The notes below the pieces were generated by a model. The model did no database searches and was not told the DNA's origin. It saw only the letters and a program-made list of their open reading frames with translations. A stretch of 64,000 nucleotides of DNA from contig CAAEUE010000015.1 in the NCBI GenBank assembly GCA_900759015.1, forward strand, positions 1-64,000, read 5' to 3'. Position 1 is the first letter of the stretch. Each line of letters opens with the position of its first letter. Source of the stretch: Clostridia bacterium. GTDB lineage: Bacteria; Bacillota; Clostridia; TANB77; CAG-508. Both the position numbers and the translations under genes were made by a program. This document shows positions 54,293 to 62,875 of this stretch, one piece after another.

Positions 54293-54913
54293 TTATTCAG
54301 GTTTTATAACTTCATTTTCAATAACAGAATCATTTTTTAATTTATATGTACATGATACATTACCATTTCCATAGAAAACTTTTGATATGATTCCCGTGTT
54401 AATATTAACATAGAATGTTGTATCATCATAATTTATAACGTAACAATTATCTTCTATTTTAATTGGTTTTAAAATATTTGCTGTTAAAATTTTTCCATAT
54501 CCTACTGTATCTATCGTTGTAGCAAATAAAGCTTCTTCATATTCTTTTTCAAATTCTTTCATTTTTATTCCTTGAGTTTTTTCCCCTGTTTTCTCATTTA
54601 TAGATATGTATTCCGGTACGCTTTTATTAATCCATTCTGTTGTAATAATACCCTCATCGTTATAATACTCTTTTATTAAGTATTTATCTTCGTAATTATA
54701 TATCTTATATGTAGTTGTTCTAGTTTGTCCTTCTGATAATTCAGAATTTTTTTCATAATAATAATTTTTTATAGATGCTTTAAGTTCATTACTACTTTCA
54801 TATAGTTTCTTCATAATGAAATTGTTTCTAATAACATTAGCAATTATTCCCAATATTAAAATCGCAATAACTACTATAATAACTGTAACTAAAATCTTCA
54901 TTCCACTTTTCAT
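54293..54913 (-). CDS. Unknown membrane-anchored protein
   Basis: A 206-residue protein with one N-terminal membrane helix (about 6-28) and a 170-residue outside domain. This domain is rich in Tyr, Glu and Lys with beta-type repeats (TTTYKIYNYEDKYLIKEYY, TTFYVNINTGIISKVFYG). It resembles many Firmicute DUF-type lipoprotein-like domains but lacks a lipobox. AAGGGGG precedes the ATG. It may be cotranscribed with 53410, about 100 nt downstream. Function is unknown. Confidence 0.68.
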   Translation of the reverse strand: MKSGMKILVTVIIVVIAILILGIIANVIRNNFIMKKLYESSNELKASIKNYYYEKNSELSEGQTRTTTYKIYNYEDKYLIKEYYNDEGIITTEWINKSVPEYISINEKTGEKTQGIKMKEFEKEYEEALFATTIDTVGYGKILTANILKPIKIEDNCYVINYDDTTFYVNINTGIISKVFYGNGNVSCTYKLKNDSVIENEVIKPE

Positions 54914-55066
54914 AATACAATCCCCCTTTTATTAATCATAAATATTATATTGCAAAAAAAATGTACTGTAAACAATTTTCATAACTACATATACTAATTA
55001 TTTTATAATTTAATTTTTCTTACCCCTAACCTTAATACAATTTAATTAATTTGTCACAAAATTTTT

Positions 55067-55426
55067 TTATTTATAATCAATAGCATTTGAAAACTCTTCA
55101 ATAAAATTCTTATTTGTAAATACATCTTCTGAATATTCAAATTCAAATACTCTCTCAAAATTTTGCTCAGATTTCATTATATTTCTATGTGATAAAGCAT
55201 AATCAATATTATCTTTTATATTCTTAGGTGTAGTATTATCATATAATTTTGAAATACTGCAATAAATTTCGTCAGCTTTATAATCATCAAGTATTATATT
55301 ATTACTTTTAATATAAAATATAGTTTTAGCAAGTATCTTCGTACTTTTATTGCAAGATTTTAAACCTAATAAACGGAGCTTATTACGAATTACAATATTT
55401 AATTGTTTACTATCAAAATCTTCCAA
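55067..55426 (-). CDS. Small protein with a Spo0A C-terminal-like domain
   Basis: A 119-residue protein. The region IRNKLRLLGLKSCNKSTKI, then LAKTIFYIKSNNI and YCSISKLYDNTTPKNIKDNIDYAL follows the Spo0A DNA-binding domain pattern (I-x-x-L-x-x-L/I-G-x, TK-x-L, Y-x-x-I-x-x-x-x-x-TT-x-x-x-V/I-x-x-x-I-x-x-A). No receiver domain is present. The start codon is TTG with GGAGGTG upstream. It may bind DNA or interfere with Spo0A. The family match is by motif, and the role is inferred. Confidence 0.6.
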   Translation of the reverse strand: MEDFDSKQLNIVIRNKLRLLGLKSCNKSTKILAKTIFYIKSNNIILDDYKADEIYCSISKLYDNTTPKNIKDNIDYALSHRNIMKSEQNFERVFEFEYSEDVFTNKNFIEEFSNAIDYK

Positions 55427-55504
55427 TCTTTTTCACCTCCTTTCTGCTAATTAATATAATATTTTTTAAAACATACTATAATTATGTTAATGTGTCAAAA
55501 ACTA

Positions 55505-55549
55505 AAAATCTGCATACTATGCATTATAATTTGCATAATACGCAGATTT
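55505..55549. terminator. Second hairpin downstream of ssrA
   Basis: Stem AAATCTGC-ATA-TGCA/TGCA-TAT-GCAGATTT, followed on the minus strand by TTAGTTTTTG. It may back up the ssrA terminator. Confidence 0.65.
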
Positions 55550-55619
55550 AAAGGATATTTCTTTTTTCATATTAAATTTTATCAATATTTTTTATAAATT
55601 TTAGATAAATTCATAGAAT

Positions 55620-55650
55620 AAAAAAGACACAAAATGGTTAATTTTGTGCC
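55620..55650 (-). terminator. Terminator of ssrA
   Basis: Minus-strand stem GGCACAAAAT/ATTTTGTGTC with a 5-nt loop, followed by TTTTTTATTC. It lies 6 nt past the tmRNA 3' end. Confidence 0.88.
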
Positions 55651-55655
55651 CTAAT

Positions 55656-56011
55656 TGGTGGAGATGAGGAGAATCGAACTCCTGTCCACTAACCCTTCCA
55701 TATAAATTTCTCCGAGTGCAGTTTATTATTTAAATTTCCCATATAAATTGATTAATAAACAAAACAATTTATATCGTATCTCTTAATTACCCACTATTCC
55801 AGAGAACTAATAGCTTTGTTTCCTACTTTAATTTGGCGCCCAAATTATAACAGTAGGCTTTATAATTTAGACGACGTTGCAACTAGGCAGCGTAAGCTAA
55901 TTCTTCGTTATTAGCGTTTATATTTAATTTTGCTTTTTTTAAGTGGCCAAAGCAACCATCCACTACTCGCTTTTTATACTTCTAGATTAATGTCGAAACC
56001 ATTACATCCCC
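55656..56011 (-). ncRNA. ssrA: tmRNA
   Basis: The 5' end GGGGATGTAATGGTTTCGAC pairs with the 3' end CATCTCCACCA to form the tRNA-like acceptor stem. The T arm reads AGGAGTTCGATTCTCCT, so no aminoacyl anticodon arm exists. The reading frame after the resume point (GCA) gives the tag AKLNINANNEELAYAA and then a TAG stop. Length is about 356 nt, normal for the family. tmRNA rescues stalled ribosomes and tags their products. A possible promoter and a strong terminator frame it. Confidence 0.97.
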
Positions 56012-56024
56012 AAGTACATATATT

Positions 56025-56053
56025 ATTTTATCATATTTTAAAATTTATCACAA
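56025..56053 (-). promoter_or_regulatory. Promoter of ssrA
   Basis: Minus-strand -35 TTGTGA (56048-56053), 17-nt spacer, -10 TAAAAT (56025-56030). Transcription would start near 56018, a few bases before the processed 5' end at 56011. Confidence 0.6.
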
Positions 56054-56116
56054 TAATTTTCAAAAAACTCTTGCATATATTTTTTCATTATGATACTATA
56101 TTATTGCTTATTTTTT

Positions 56117-56191
56117 AGGGGTATAGTGTTAATGGTAGCACATCGGTCTCCAAAACCGCCTGTGAGGGTTCGAATCCTTCTACCCCTGCCA
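56117..56191 (+). tRNA. tRNA-Trp (anticodon CCA)
   Basis: Cloverleaf with acceptor AGGGGTA/TACCCCT, a D-arm containing AATGGTAGCA, anticodon loop CTCCAAA (anticodon CCA) and a T-arm GAGGGTTCGAATCCTTC. CCA is encoded at the 3' end. It reads divergently from ssrA, about 100 nt away. Confidence 0.96.
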
Positions 56192-56193
56192 CA

Positions 56194-56229
56194 AAGTCTA
56201 CTACTAACATAGTAGGCTTTTTATTTTTA
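56194..56229 (+). terminator. Terminator after tRNA-Trp
   Basis: Stem AAGTCTACTA/TAGTAGGCTT with a 6-nt loop, then TTTTTATTTTT. It separates the tRNA from the protein gene at 56254. Confidence 0.9.
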
Positions 56230-56253
56230 TAAAATGTATTTTAGGTGATATAT

Positions 56254-57054
56254 ATGGATTCTAAAAATTTAGCAACTAATATAGTAAATGCTTTAATTAC
56301 AAAAAATGTTAAAGATGTTTCTAAATATCTAGTCTTCCCCAATTCAGACGAAATTACTAATACTGTTCGTAAGCAATTAAATAATTTATCTACTAATGAG
56401 CTTAAAAGCATTCAATTATTTTTATATGATATTTTAAATAGCTGTTACAATGGAAATCTATTTAATACAAATAATTGTATTAAATTACCCAAATTAACAT
56501 CAAGTACATTATTTCTGTTAAAAGAAAATATTATCTATTATTTAGGTAGACTCCCCCTTTTACCAGACATAAATATTTTAGAAAAAGCATACAAACTAGA
56601 TAAAGATTTACATATAAAATTAAATATAACTTTTTCTAGTTTAAGTACTTTCGATGAACGAATAGAAAGAGATTTTATAAGTAAAGTATCTCCCGGAAAT
56701 AGCTATGATTTGTTAATACGCTCTTGGACTTTAGCTTTTTTCTCTAATTGCAAAACTCCTTATAATTTTCAAGATATACATAATAATGATTGGTCAAAAG
56801 CAAAGGCTCCTAGATTAAAACGATTAGCTATTAATTCAACAGATAATCCTAAATTTTTAAAAGCTATGTCTTTTAGAGCATTAGATTTGTTAGTCTTATA
56901 TTTGTTCCTAGAAAATAGAAAAACTGATGTTTTAACAAAAGAAGAATCAGAAATTGTTTCAAACGCGTTCATAGAATACCCTAAATTTTCTAAGACCAAA
57001 ATACAATTTTTAAAATCTTTAAAAGAAAAATTAGGTGCTAAATATTCTAGTTAG
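56254..57054 (+). CDS. Unknown 266-residue protein next to an M23 peptidase
   Basis: Not recognised. The protein is soluble and largely helical with many Lys/Asn/Leu residues and no signal peptide. It starts at the ATG at 56254 behind AGGTGA; a GTG three codons earlier is inside that site. It precedes the M23 peptidase gene with only about 20 bases between them, so the two are probably one operon on the plus strand. The partner works on peptidoglycan, so a link to wall growth or sporulation is possible but not shown. Confidence 0.65.
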   Translation: MDSKNLATNIVNALITKNVKDVSKYLVFPNSDEITNTVRKQLNNLSTNELKSIQLFLYDILNSCYNGNLFNTNNCIKLPKLTSSTLFLLKENIIYYLGRLPLLPDINILEKAYKLDKDLHIKLNITFSSLSTFDERIERDFISKVSPGNSYDLLIRSWTLAFFSNCKTPYNFQDIHNNDWSKAKAPRLKRLAINSTDNPKFLKAMSFRALDLLVLYLFLENRKTDVLTKEESEIVSNAFIEYPKFSKTKIQFLKSLKEKLGAKYSS

Positions 57055-57074
57055 CACCTAATATGGAGGTTTCA

Positions 57075-57644
57075 TTGTTTTATAAATTCTTTATTACTTT
57101 TTTTATAATTCTGTTTATATTTACAACATTCTTTGTATCTTTAAATATAACTCCTTCTAATCAAAATTTAATATATAGTAACTACATTACTATTTCTTCT
57201 TCAGGTTTTGCTTGGCCAATACCAGGTTATACCAAAATAACTTCTCCCTTTGGCAAAAGAGCTTCTCCAACTGCGGGTGCTTCTTCATATCATTATGGAA
57301 CAGATATAGGTGCTCCAGAAGGTACTAATCTAATTGCTATTGCAGATGGTGAAATTACCTTTCTGGGTTTTCTTGGGGCTGGAGGTTATACTTTAACTTT
57401 GTCATTCGGAGATTTTAAAATTACCTATTGTCATATCTCACCTAACTATATAGTCAAAGAAGGAGACTTTGTCTTTCAAGGCCAAATTATAGCAAATGTT
57501 GGTCCAAAATATGTTTATGGCGTGCCAGGAAATAAATATACAGACTCCACCGGAAAACCTACTAATGGTGCTACAACTGGTACTCATCTTCACCTAGGAA
57601 TGCGAATTAATGCTAAATATGTAAATCCTCTTGATTATTTTTAA
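57075..57644 (+). CDS. Membrane-anchored M23-family endopeptidase
   Basis: A 189-residue peptidoglycan hydrolase. An N-terminal hydrophobic stretch (FITFFIILFIFTTFFV) anchors or exports it. The M23 motifs are YHYGTDIGAPEG near 75 (H-x-x-x-D) and THLHLGMR near 170 (H-x-H), both intact. The first ATG at 57063 has no ribosome site, but GGAGG lies 5 nt before a TTG at 57075, so I take TTG as the start. It ends 2 nt before a convergent gene. Confidence 0.85.
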   Translation: MFYKFFITFFIILFIFTTFFVSLNITPSNQNLIYSNYITISSSGFAWPIPGYTKITSPFGKRASPTAGASSYHYGTDIGAPEGTNLIAIADGEITFLGFLGAGGYTLTLSFGDFKITYCHISPNYIVKEGDFVFQGQIIANVGPKYVYGVPGNKYTDSTGKPTNGATTGTHLHLGMRINAKYVNPLDYF

Positions 57645-57646
57645 GT

Positions 57647-58372
57647 TTATTTAAAAATATATGTTCCTTTAGTTCTAGATAAAAAAGATCTATATACTGG
57701 GTCTAATTTTATCGTTCTCAGAATTTGGTTAGTTTCTTTTAATGCTACACCATAAGCCATATATTCATCTAAAATCTTCACATAATCCATATTTTTCTCT
57801 GATATAAGTGTATAGTCATGAAAAAATTTTTTTAATTTTTTCCATTCTTTTGCTTCTCTAAAACCTTTTTCAGTTAGAAAATATTTGTCATTAGCATGCA
57901 TTATTATCCATGCTATTAAACCAATTATAATTGCAATGAAAAGTACCATATATATAGCAAATAATGTATCAAATATTTTTCCACCAATCATAATATTTAA
58001 AATAATAAGTAAAACAAAACCAAATAAATAAGGAACCATAATTTTAAGTATATTCGGTTTTCTAAAACCATCTTCTAATAGTCCTAATTTTTTACCATCT
58101 TCTACTATTAATTCTTTAAGTGTTAATTTATCTAAATGTCTTTTACCAACTGCACAATCTAATATATACTTTTCATGGCTTGATAATTTTGATATATCAT
58201 CATCTTTAATATGAAAGAAAAATGTATTTTCTTGTTCTGCTTTTTCCATTGTTAAATAACCTTTACTACATAAATATAATATAACTGCTGTAAAATCTTC
58301 TTCAACTTCAATGTTTTCGTCAACTAATATAGAAGCTAGTGCAGGTGAATAATCTCTTGTAACATCTCTCAT
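57647..58372 (-). CDS. DUF2207-type membrane protein, C-terminal part only
   Basis: A 241-residue protein that matches the C-terminal half of DUF2207 membrane proteins. RDYSPALASILVDENIEVEEDF near the start and a winged-helix-like region (TAVILYLCSKGYLTME) precede two membrane helices (about 130-180). LTEKGFREAKEWKKLKKFFHDYTLI and DEYMAYGVALKETNQI follow. The large extracellular DUF2207 half is absent, so this is a short variant. AAGGAG precedes the ATG at 58372. Function is unknown. Confidence 0.75.
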   Translation of the reverse strand: MRDVTRDYSPALASILVDENIEVEEDFTAVILYLCSKGYLTMEKAEQENTFFFHIKDDDISKLSSHEKYILDCAVGKRHLDKLTLKELIVEDGKKLGLLEDGFRKPNILKIMVPYLFGFVLLIILNIMIGGKIFDTLFAIYMVLFIAIIIGLIAWIIMHANDKYFLTEKGFREAKEWKKLKKFFHDYTLISEKNMDYVKILDEYMAYGVALKETNQILRTIKLDPVYRSFLSRTKGTYIFK

Positions 58373-58445
58373 TTGTTTACTCCTTAAATAGTTATTATCC
58401 AATGCATAACAAAAAAGCGCATATATTCTATGCACTTTTTAGCCT

Positions 58446-58880
58446 TTACATATCATCTTCTAAATCTTGGTCTGTATCATGATGATGTCCACAACCACTA
58501 CATGAATCACATCCATCACCACAATGATCTTCGCAATCGTCATCACAAGACCAGTCTAATTCTATTACATTATTACATTCTGGACATTTTACTTCTTTTT
58601 GATTTTCATCAAACTCTGTTTCGAATTGATAATTACAATATGGACAAACAATTTCTATATCATATACATCGTTAAGATATAGTTCTTTTGCCATTCTATC
58701 TATTTTTTCTTCTAGCTTAGCAATTTTTATTTGGTTGTTGTTGTTTAAATCATCCATTTTTTGTAACATATCCGCTAATGTTGTAATTACATTTTCTTGA
58801 ACATATTTTAAGTCTTTTTCATCTCTAATGTTTGCTTTCATATCTAACATTAGTTTTTGTAATTGTTCTTTTATTCCCAT
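58446..58880 (-). CDS. CD1247-domain protein with Cys/Asp/His-rich tail
   Basis: A 144-residue protein. The first 70 residues match the CD1247 N-terminal domain of Clostridia (MGIKEQLQKLMLDMKANIRDEKDLKYV-type helices). A zinc-ribbon motif VCPYCNYQFE and KCPECNNVIE lies near 78-107. The last 35 residues are CDDDCEDHCGDGCDSCSGC then GHHHDTD, a tail rich in potential metal ligands. It sits 17 nt downstream of efp in the minus-strand order, a common pairing in clostridia. Function is unknown. Confidence 0.8.
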   Translation of the reverse strand: MGIKEQLQKLMLDMKANIRDEKDLKYVQENVITTLADMLQKMDDLNNNNQIKIAKLEEKIDRMAKELYLNDVYDIEIVCPYCNYQFETEFDENQKEVKCPECNNVIELDWSCDDDCEDHCGDGCDSCSGCGHHHDTDQDLEDDM

Positions 58881-58897
58881 AACAAATCCTCTTTCTT

Positions 58898-59464
58898 TTA
58901 GACTCTTTCCATATATTCACCAGTTCTAGTATCTATTCTTATTTTATCTCCTATTTCTACGAATAATGGAACACTTATTTCTAATCCATTTTCTAGTTTA
59001 GCTGGTTTACCAGATGTTGTAGTTGTATTTCCACTAAAACCTGGTTCTGTATATGTAACTTCTAATTCTACGAACATTGGTGGTTCAACAGCAAATACTT
59101 TACCTTTATATGATAAAATTTTCATATCCATATTTTCTTTCATATATTTTAATGCATCACCAATTTGTTCTTCATTTAATGGTATTTGTTCATATGTATT
59201 GTTATCCATAAAATAGTATAAATCACCATCTTGATATAAATATTGCATATCTCTTTTTTCTATTTCTGCTCCTGGATATTTTTCTGATGGGTTAAATGTT
59301 TTTTCTATAACTGCTCCTGTAATAACATTTTTTAATTTTGTTCTTACGAAAGCAGATCCCTTTCCTGGTTTAACATGTTGGAATTCTACCACCTTAAATA
59401 CGTTTCCATCCATTTCAAATGTTGTTCCATTTCTAAAATCTCCTGCTGAATAAACTTCTGCCAT
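58898..59464 (-). CDS. efp: Translation elongation factor P
   Basis: A 188-residue tRNA-shaped protein that relieves ribosome stalling at polyprolines. The modification loop is VKPGKGSAFVRTK near 31-44 with Lys34 at the tip. Three beta-barrel domains follow, and the C-terminal VPLFVEIGDKIRIDTRTGEYMERV is typical. GGAGG precedes the ATG. It forms a string with the M24 peptidase gene upstream and CD1247 gene downstream, a common clostridial arrangement. Confidence 0.97.
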   Translation of the reverse strand: MAEVYSAGDFRNGTTFEMDGNVFKVVEFQHVKPGKGSAFVRTKLKNVITGAVIEKTFNPSEKYPGAEIEKRDMQYLYQDGDLYYFMDNNTYEQIPLNEEQIGDALKYMKENMDMKILSYKGKVFAVEPPMFVELEVTYTEPGFSGNTTTTSGKPAKLENGLEISVPLFVEIGDKIRIDTRTGEYMERV

Positions 59465-59568
59465 AATTATTACCTCCTAATATTTTCTTTATTTCTCTTT
59501 TTTGCACTTTGTCTATTTTACTACATATATACATAAAAATCAAGTATATAGCATTTTTAGTACTAATT

Positions 59569-60633
59569 TTAATTATTTACTATAATATAATTTTTATCAG
59601 ATTCTGTTAATCTTATACAACCATTTTTTGTAACTAACACTGTATCTTCTATTCTTACACCAAACTTACCTGGTAAATAAATTCCTGGTTCATCTGTTAC
59701 AATCATATTTTCTTTTAATAAAAAGTCTTTCTTACCTATAAATGGTTTTTCATGGATATCCAAACCAACACCATGTCCTAAACTATGATCTAATGTATAA
59801 CCATTTACTTTAAAATCGCTTTCTACCATCATTGTTAATATTCTAGCATTTGCATTTTCTTGTATAGCATCTAATGTTAATTGTTGATTCTTTAATACTA
59901 AATTATATATTGGTTTTATTCCTTCTGGTACATATTCTACAAAGATTGTCCTAGTCATATCTGAACAATATCCTTTATATTTACAGCCAAAATCTAAAGT
60001 AATTGGATCACCAGCTTCTATTTTCCTATCTGTTGGAATTGCATGTGGCATTGACGAATTACTTCCAGATGCTACGATTGTATCAAACGCTATGCCATCA
60101 GCCCCATGTGTTCTAAAATAATGTTCTATCTCAAATGCTATTTCTTTTTCTGTCATTCCTATTTTTATAAAATTACAAATATGTGTAAAACATGCATCAG
60201 TAATTTTACATGCCTTTTGTATATAATTTATTTCGTCTGGAGCTTTAACCATCCTTTGAGTTTCTATAAAATTGTCTGTTTCTACTAAATTATTTATTTT
60301 ATACTTTTGCTTATATTCTTTATATTTAGCATATGTAACATAATTTTCTTCAAAACCCACATTGCTACAAAACATAAATAAATTTTCATAATCTATAGGG
60401 TCAATATCTTTATAATCATATAAACTTATCTCGTCGTCAATGGTAAGAATACTATTAATGTGTTCTGTATACCTTGCATCTGTTATATAAATATTTTCTT
60501 TTCTTGTAATTAATAAAACTCCTTCTGCATCAATTCCTGTTAAATACTTAATATTTACAGGATTAGATACAATCATCCCATCTAAATCTAGTGTACTTAA
60601 TTTTTCTCTTAACCATTTAATTTTTTCATTCAT
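59569..60633 (-). CDS. Xaa-Pro aminopeptidase-like M24 peptidase
   Basis: A 354-residue metallopeptidase. The N-terminal creatinase-like domain (1-125) contains GMIVSNPVNIKYLTG. The catalytic pita-bread domain has Asp ligands in LDFGCKYKGYCSDMTRT near 215, SLGHGVGLDIHEKP near 285 (His), VTDEPGIYLPG near 313 and GVRIEDTVLV near 328 (Glu). It removes N-terminal residues before proline. GGGGG lies 10 nt before the ATG at 60633. It is coupled to efp, which handles Pro-rich proteins. Confidence 0.93.
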   Translation of the reverse strand: MNEKIKWLREKLSTLDLDGMIVSNPVNIKYLTGIDAEGVLLITRKENIYITDARYTEHINSILTIDDEISLYDYKDIDPIDYENLFMFCSNVGFEENYVTYAKYKEYKQKYKINNLVETDNFIETQRMVKAPDEINYIQKACKITDACFTHICNFIKIGMTEKEIAFEIEHYFRTHGADGIAFDTIVASGSNSSMPHAIPTDRKIEAGDPITLDFGCKYKGYCSDMTRTIFVEYVPEGIKPIYNLVLKNQQLTLDAIQENANARILTMMVESDFKVNGYTLDHSLGHGVGLDIHEKPFIGKKDFLLKENMIVTDEPGIYLPGKFGVRIEDTVLVTKNGCIRLTESDKNYIIVNN

Positions 60634-60657
60634 TAGTATCAACCCCCAATAAAACTA

Positions 60658-61410
60658 CTATACTTTATATAGTCCTAATGTAAAAACTTTAAGTAATACA
60701 AATAAGATTGCACTAAAAGGTACAAATATTGATATATATGCTGCAATTACTATAAAAGGTCCAAAAGGTATGTAATCATCAATCTTTCTTTTCTTACTTA
60801 CTATTAGTATTATACTAATTATTGCACCTAATAAAAATGATATTATTGATATTGCTAAAATATTAGAAGATCCAAAGAAAAGACCTAATGCAGCCATTAA
60901 TTTTACATCGCCCATTCCCATGGCATCTTTTCCAGACACTAGTCGTCCTAGTAATGTTAATATACCAAAAATTACAGTTCCTACTAGCATTCCTAATAAC
61001 ATATCCATCGCCAAATTAATGTCTGATATTCCATAAATAAATGTTAGCAATAACCCTATTTCTGCCATCGTTAGTAATAACCTGTTTGGTATTATATTCT
61101 CTTTAAAATCTATAACAGCAACCGAAAATAACATTGGTGTTAATATCATATATTTTATTAAATCTAAATTTTGTATAAATTCTGGTTTTAATCCAAACTT
61201 ATATAGTAATAAAACATAAATTACTGCTATTAATATCATATGTATATAATGTGGCTCAAAATTCTTTGGGTATTCTGTAAAAAACGATTTATCAAATACT
61301 CTTTTATGTTCTATTAATCTTTTATTTATATGTGGTAATATGTTTCCAACAATCAGACCTAAAATTCCAAATGCTACATATACCATTATATGTACATCAT
61401 TAAAAAACAT
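60658..61410 (-). CDS. Prepilin peptidase (A24 family), short form
   Basis: A 250-residue aspartic membrane protease. Active-site motifs are AVIDFKENIIPN near 99 and KDAMGMGDVKLMAALGL near 156 (G-x-G-D-x-K), both with the catalytic Asp. The Cys-rich methylase region of longer prepilin peptidases is absent; the first helices have no Cys. It would process type IV pilin-like signal sequences. No pilin genes are in this window. It starts 3 nt after yqeG. Confidence 0.85.
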   Translation of the reverse strand: MFFNDVHIMVYVAFGILGLIVGNILPHINKRLIEHKRVFDKSFFTEYPKNFEPHYIHMILIAVIYVLLLYKFGLKPEFIQNLDLIKYMILTPMLFSVAVIDFKENIIPNRLLLTMAEIGLLLTFIYGISDINLAMDMLLGMLVGTVIFGILTLLGRLVSGKDAMGMGDVKLMAALGLFFGSSNILAISIISFLLGAIISIILIVSKKRKIDDYIPFGPFIVIAAYISIFVPFSAILFVLLKVFTLGLYKV

Positions 61411-61413
61411 TTT

Positions 61414-61923
61414 TTATCCTTCTTTCTTGTTTTTGTGCTTTTTCATATATTGTTTGATTATTTTATTTTCTAAGCCTCTCTTTATAGCTGTAATAAACAT
61501 TTCCCTTGTACTTATTGGCTCAACCAATATTGTATACATTTTACATCTATTACCACCTATAATATCTGTAAAAATTTGATCTCCTATTATTGCTAACTCA
61601 TTATAAGGTAAATTTAATTCTTCACTTACTTTTTTAAATCCTCTTTTTAGAGGTTTTGTTCCAAAATAAATATATGGAATATCTAAGATTTTAGCTACTT
61701 TTTTTACCTTCTCTTTTTTATTTGAGTTAGATAAAATGCAGAATTTTATATTTTGCTCCTTTAAATTATTGCACCATTCTTCTGCACCTTCTAATAAATT
61801 ATGATCTAAATCTATTAATGTATTATCTACATCTAAAATTATTCCTTTTATATTATTTTCTCTTAATTTTTCTATATCTACATCTTTTATGTTTTTACAA
61901 TAAAAATCAGGATATAATATCAT
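61414..61923 (-). CDS. yqeG: YqeG-family HAD phosphatase
   Basis: A 169-residue HAD (IIIA subclass) phosphatase. Motif I is IILDVDNTLIDLD near 28 (D-x-D-N-T-L), motif II FCILSNSNKKEK near 60, the Lys in TKPLKRGFKKV near 88, and motif IV IGDQIFTDIIGGN near 112. Relatives are phosphatidylglycerophosphatase-like or of unknown substrate. AGGAGG precedes the ATG. The prepilin peptidase gene follows by 3 nt. Confidence 0.9.
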   Translation of the reverse strand: MILYPDFYCKNIKDVDIEKLRENNIKGIILDVDNTLIDLDHNLLEGAEEWCNNLKEQNIKFCILSNSNKKEKVKKVAKILDIPYIYFGTKPLKRGFKKVSEELNLPYNELAIIGDQIFTDIIGGNRCKMYTILVEPISTREMFITAIKRGLENKIIKQYMKKHKNKKEG

Positions 61924-62009
61924 TAATTTATCCTCCTATTTTTCTTTTCATATCTTATCAATATGTCCATTGTTTGTCAAGAAAATTAAGCTTTCAATTT
62001 TCTACATAA

Positions 62010-62172
62010 TTTAGGGATATAGGGACTAGGGATTTGGGGACGGTCCTAAAATCCCTATTGTTAATAGGGATTTTTTTAGCCACCTAGATTTTAGCTAGAT
62101 GGCTATATTTTCTTTATAATATGGGAAAACAAGAACGTCCCTAAATCCCTGCGAAGAACATCCTAAATTCCT
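62010..62172 (-). repeat. REP-like repeat cluster 8
   Basis: Partial and complete units: AGGGATTT/AAATCCCT around GGGGACGGTCCTA (62028-62056), then an arm TTAATAGGGAT, and AAGAACGTCCCTAAATCCCT (62131-62150). A separate hairpin TAGCCACCTAG/CTAGATGGCTA lies at 62078-62106. It fills most of the 247-bp gap between yqeG and sleB. Confidence 0.75.
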
Positions 62173-62875
62173 ATTTACAAAATCTATGATTTCCTATTGT
62201 TACAGTCATTGGCCTTGACCATATCCATTTGTTTGTTGCAGTTGCAGGATTAAAATAATATACTGCTCCATATGATGGATCCCAACCATTTAAAGCATCT
62301 TGAGCCGCTTTTTTAGCTGTTGAATTTGGAGTTAAATTTATTTGACCATCTCGAACAGCATCAAAAGCTCCACTTTGGTATACTACTCCAGAAATAGTAT
62401 TAGGAAATGAACTACTTCTTACTCTGTTTAATACAACTGCACCAACAGCTACTTGTCCAGTATATGGCTCTCCTCTAGCTTCACCATATATAACTCTTGC
62501 TAATAGGTTTAAGTCTGATGAATTTGAACTTGATGAACTAGATGATGATGAATTAAAAATCCCCATTGCTTCTAATGTATTTTTACCAGCAATTCCATCT
62601 ACAGCTAAATTGTTCTTTCTTTGAAAATATTTAACTGCTTCTACAGTTTGACTACCATATATTCCATCTATATTTCCCTTATAATATCCCCATCTTTTTA
62701 ATTTGGTTTGTATTTGTGTAACTTCGCTACCTCTAGAACCATATTTAGAAAGCGCCTCTACTTCGTTGTCCTCAGGAATTTTAGATAATATAACAAGGAA
62801 TGTAGTTGCTAGTAATATAATTACTGACAGAATTGCCAAAATTTTTAACGATTTATTTTTTATCTTTTTAAACAT
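62171..62875 (-). CDS. sleB: Spore cortex-lytic enzyme SleB-like hydrolase
   Basis: A 234-residue wall hydrolase. A signal or anchor helix (10-32) is followed by a peptidoglycan-binding domain with GSRGSEVTQIQTKLKRWGYY and GIYGSQTVEAVKYFQRKNNL near 45-95. A Ser linker leads to the SleB catalytic part LLARVIYGEARGEPYTGQVAV near 130 (catalytic Glu). It ends with WSRPMTVTIGNHRFCK. It would degrade cortex peptidoglycan in spore germination. The ATG at 62875 lies within the fhs terminator and has only a weak ribosome site. Confidence 0.9.
   Translation of the reverse strand: MFKKIKNKSLKILAILSVIILLATTFLVILSKIPEDNEVEALSKYGSRGSEVTQIQTKLKRWGYYKGNIDGIYGSQTVEAVKYFQRKNNLAVDGIAGKNTLEAMGIFNSSSSSSSSSNSSDLNLLARVIYGEARGEPYTGQVAVGAVVLNRVRSSSFPNTISGVVYQSGAFDAVRDGQINLTPNSTAKKAAQDALNGWDPSYGAVYYFNPATATNKWIWSRPMTVTIGNHRFCK

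Noticed and set aside
55656..55760. Independent tRNA gene at the 3' end of ssrA
   Set aside because: The TTCGA arm and CCA belong to the tmRNA; there is no anticodon arm, and the 5' half is found 300 nt away.
60658..61410. Type IV pilus locus
   Set aside because: Only a prepilin peptidase is present; no pilin, ATPase or secretin genes occur in the window.
62078..62106. Terminator TAGCCACCTAG/CTAGATGGCTA
   Set aside because: The stem is good, but on the minus strand it is followed by AAAAAAA and on the plus strand there is no gene to end; it is listed with the repeat cluster.
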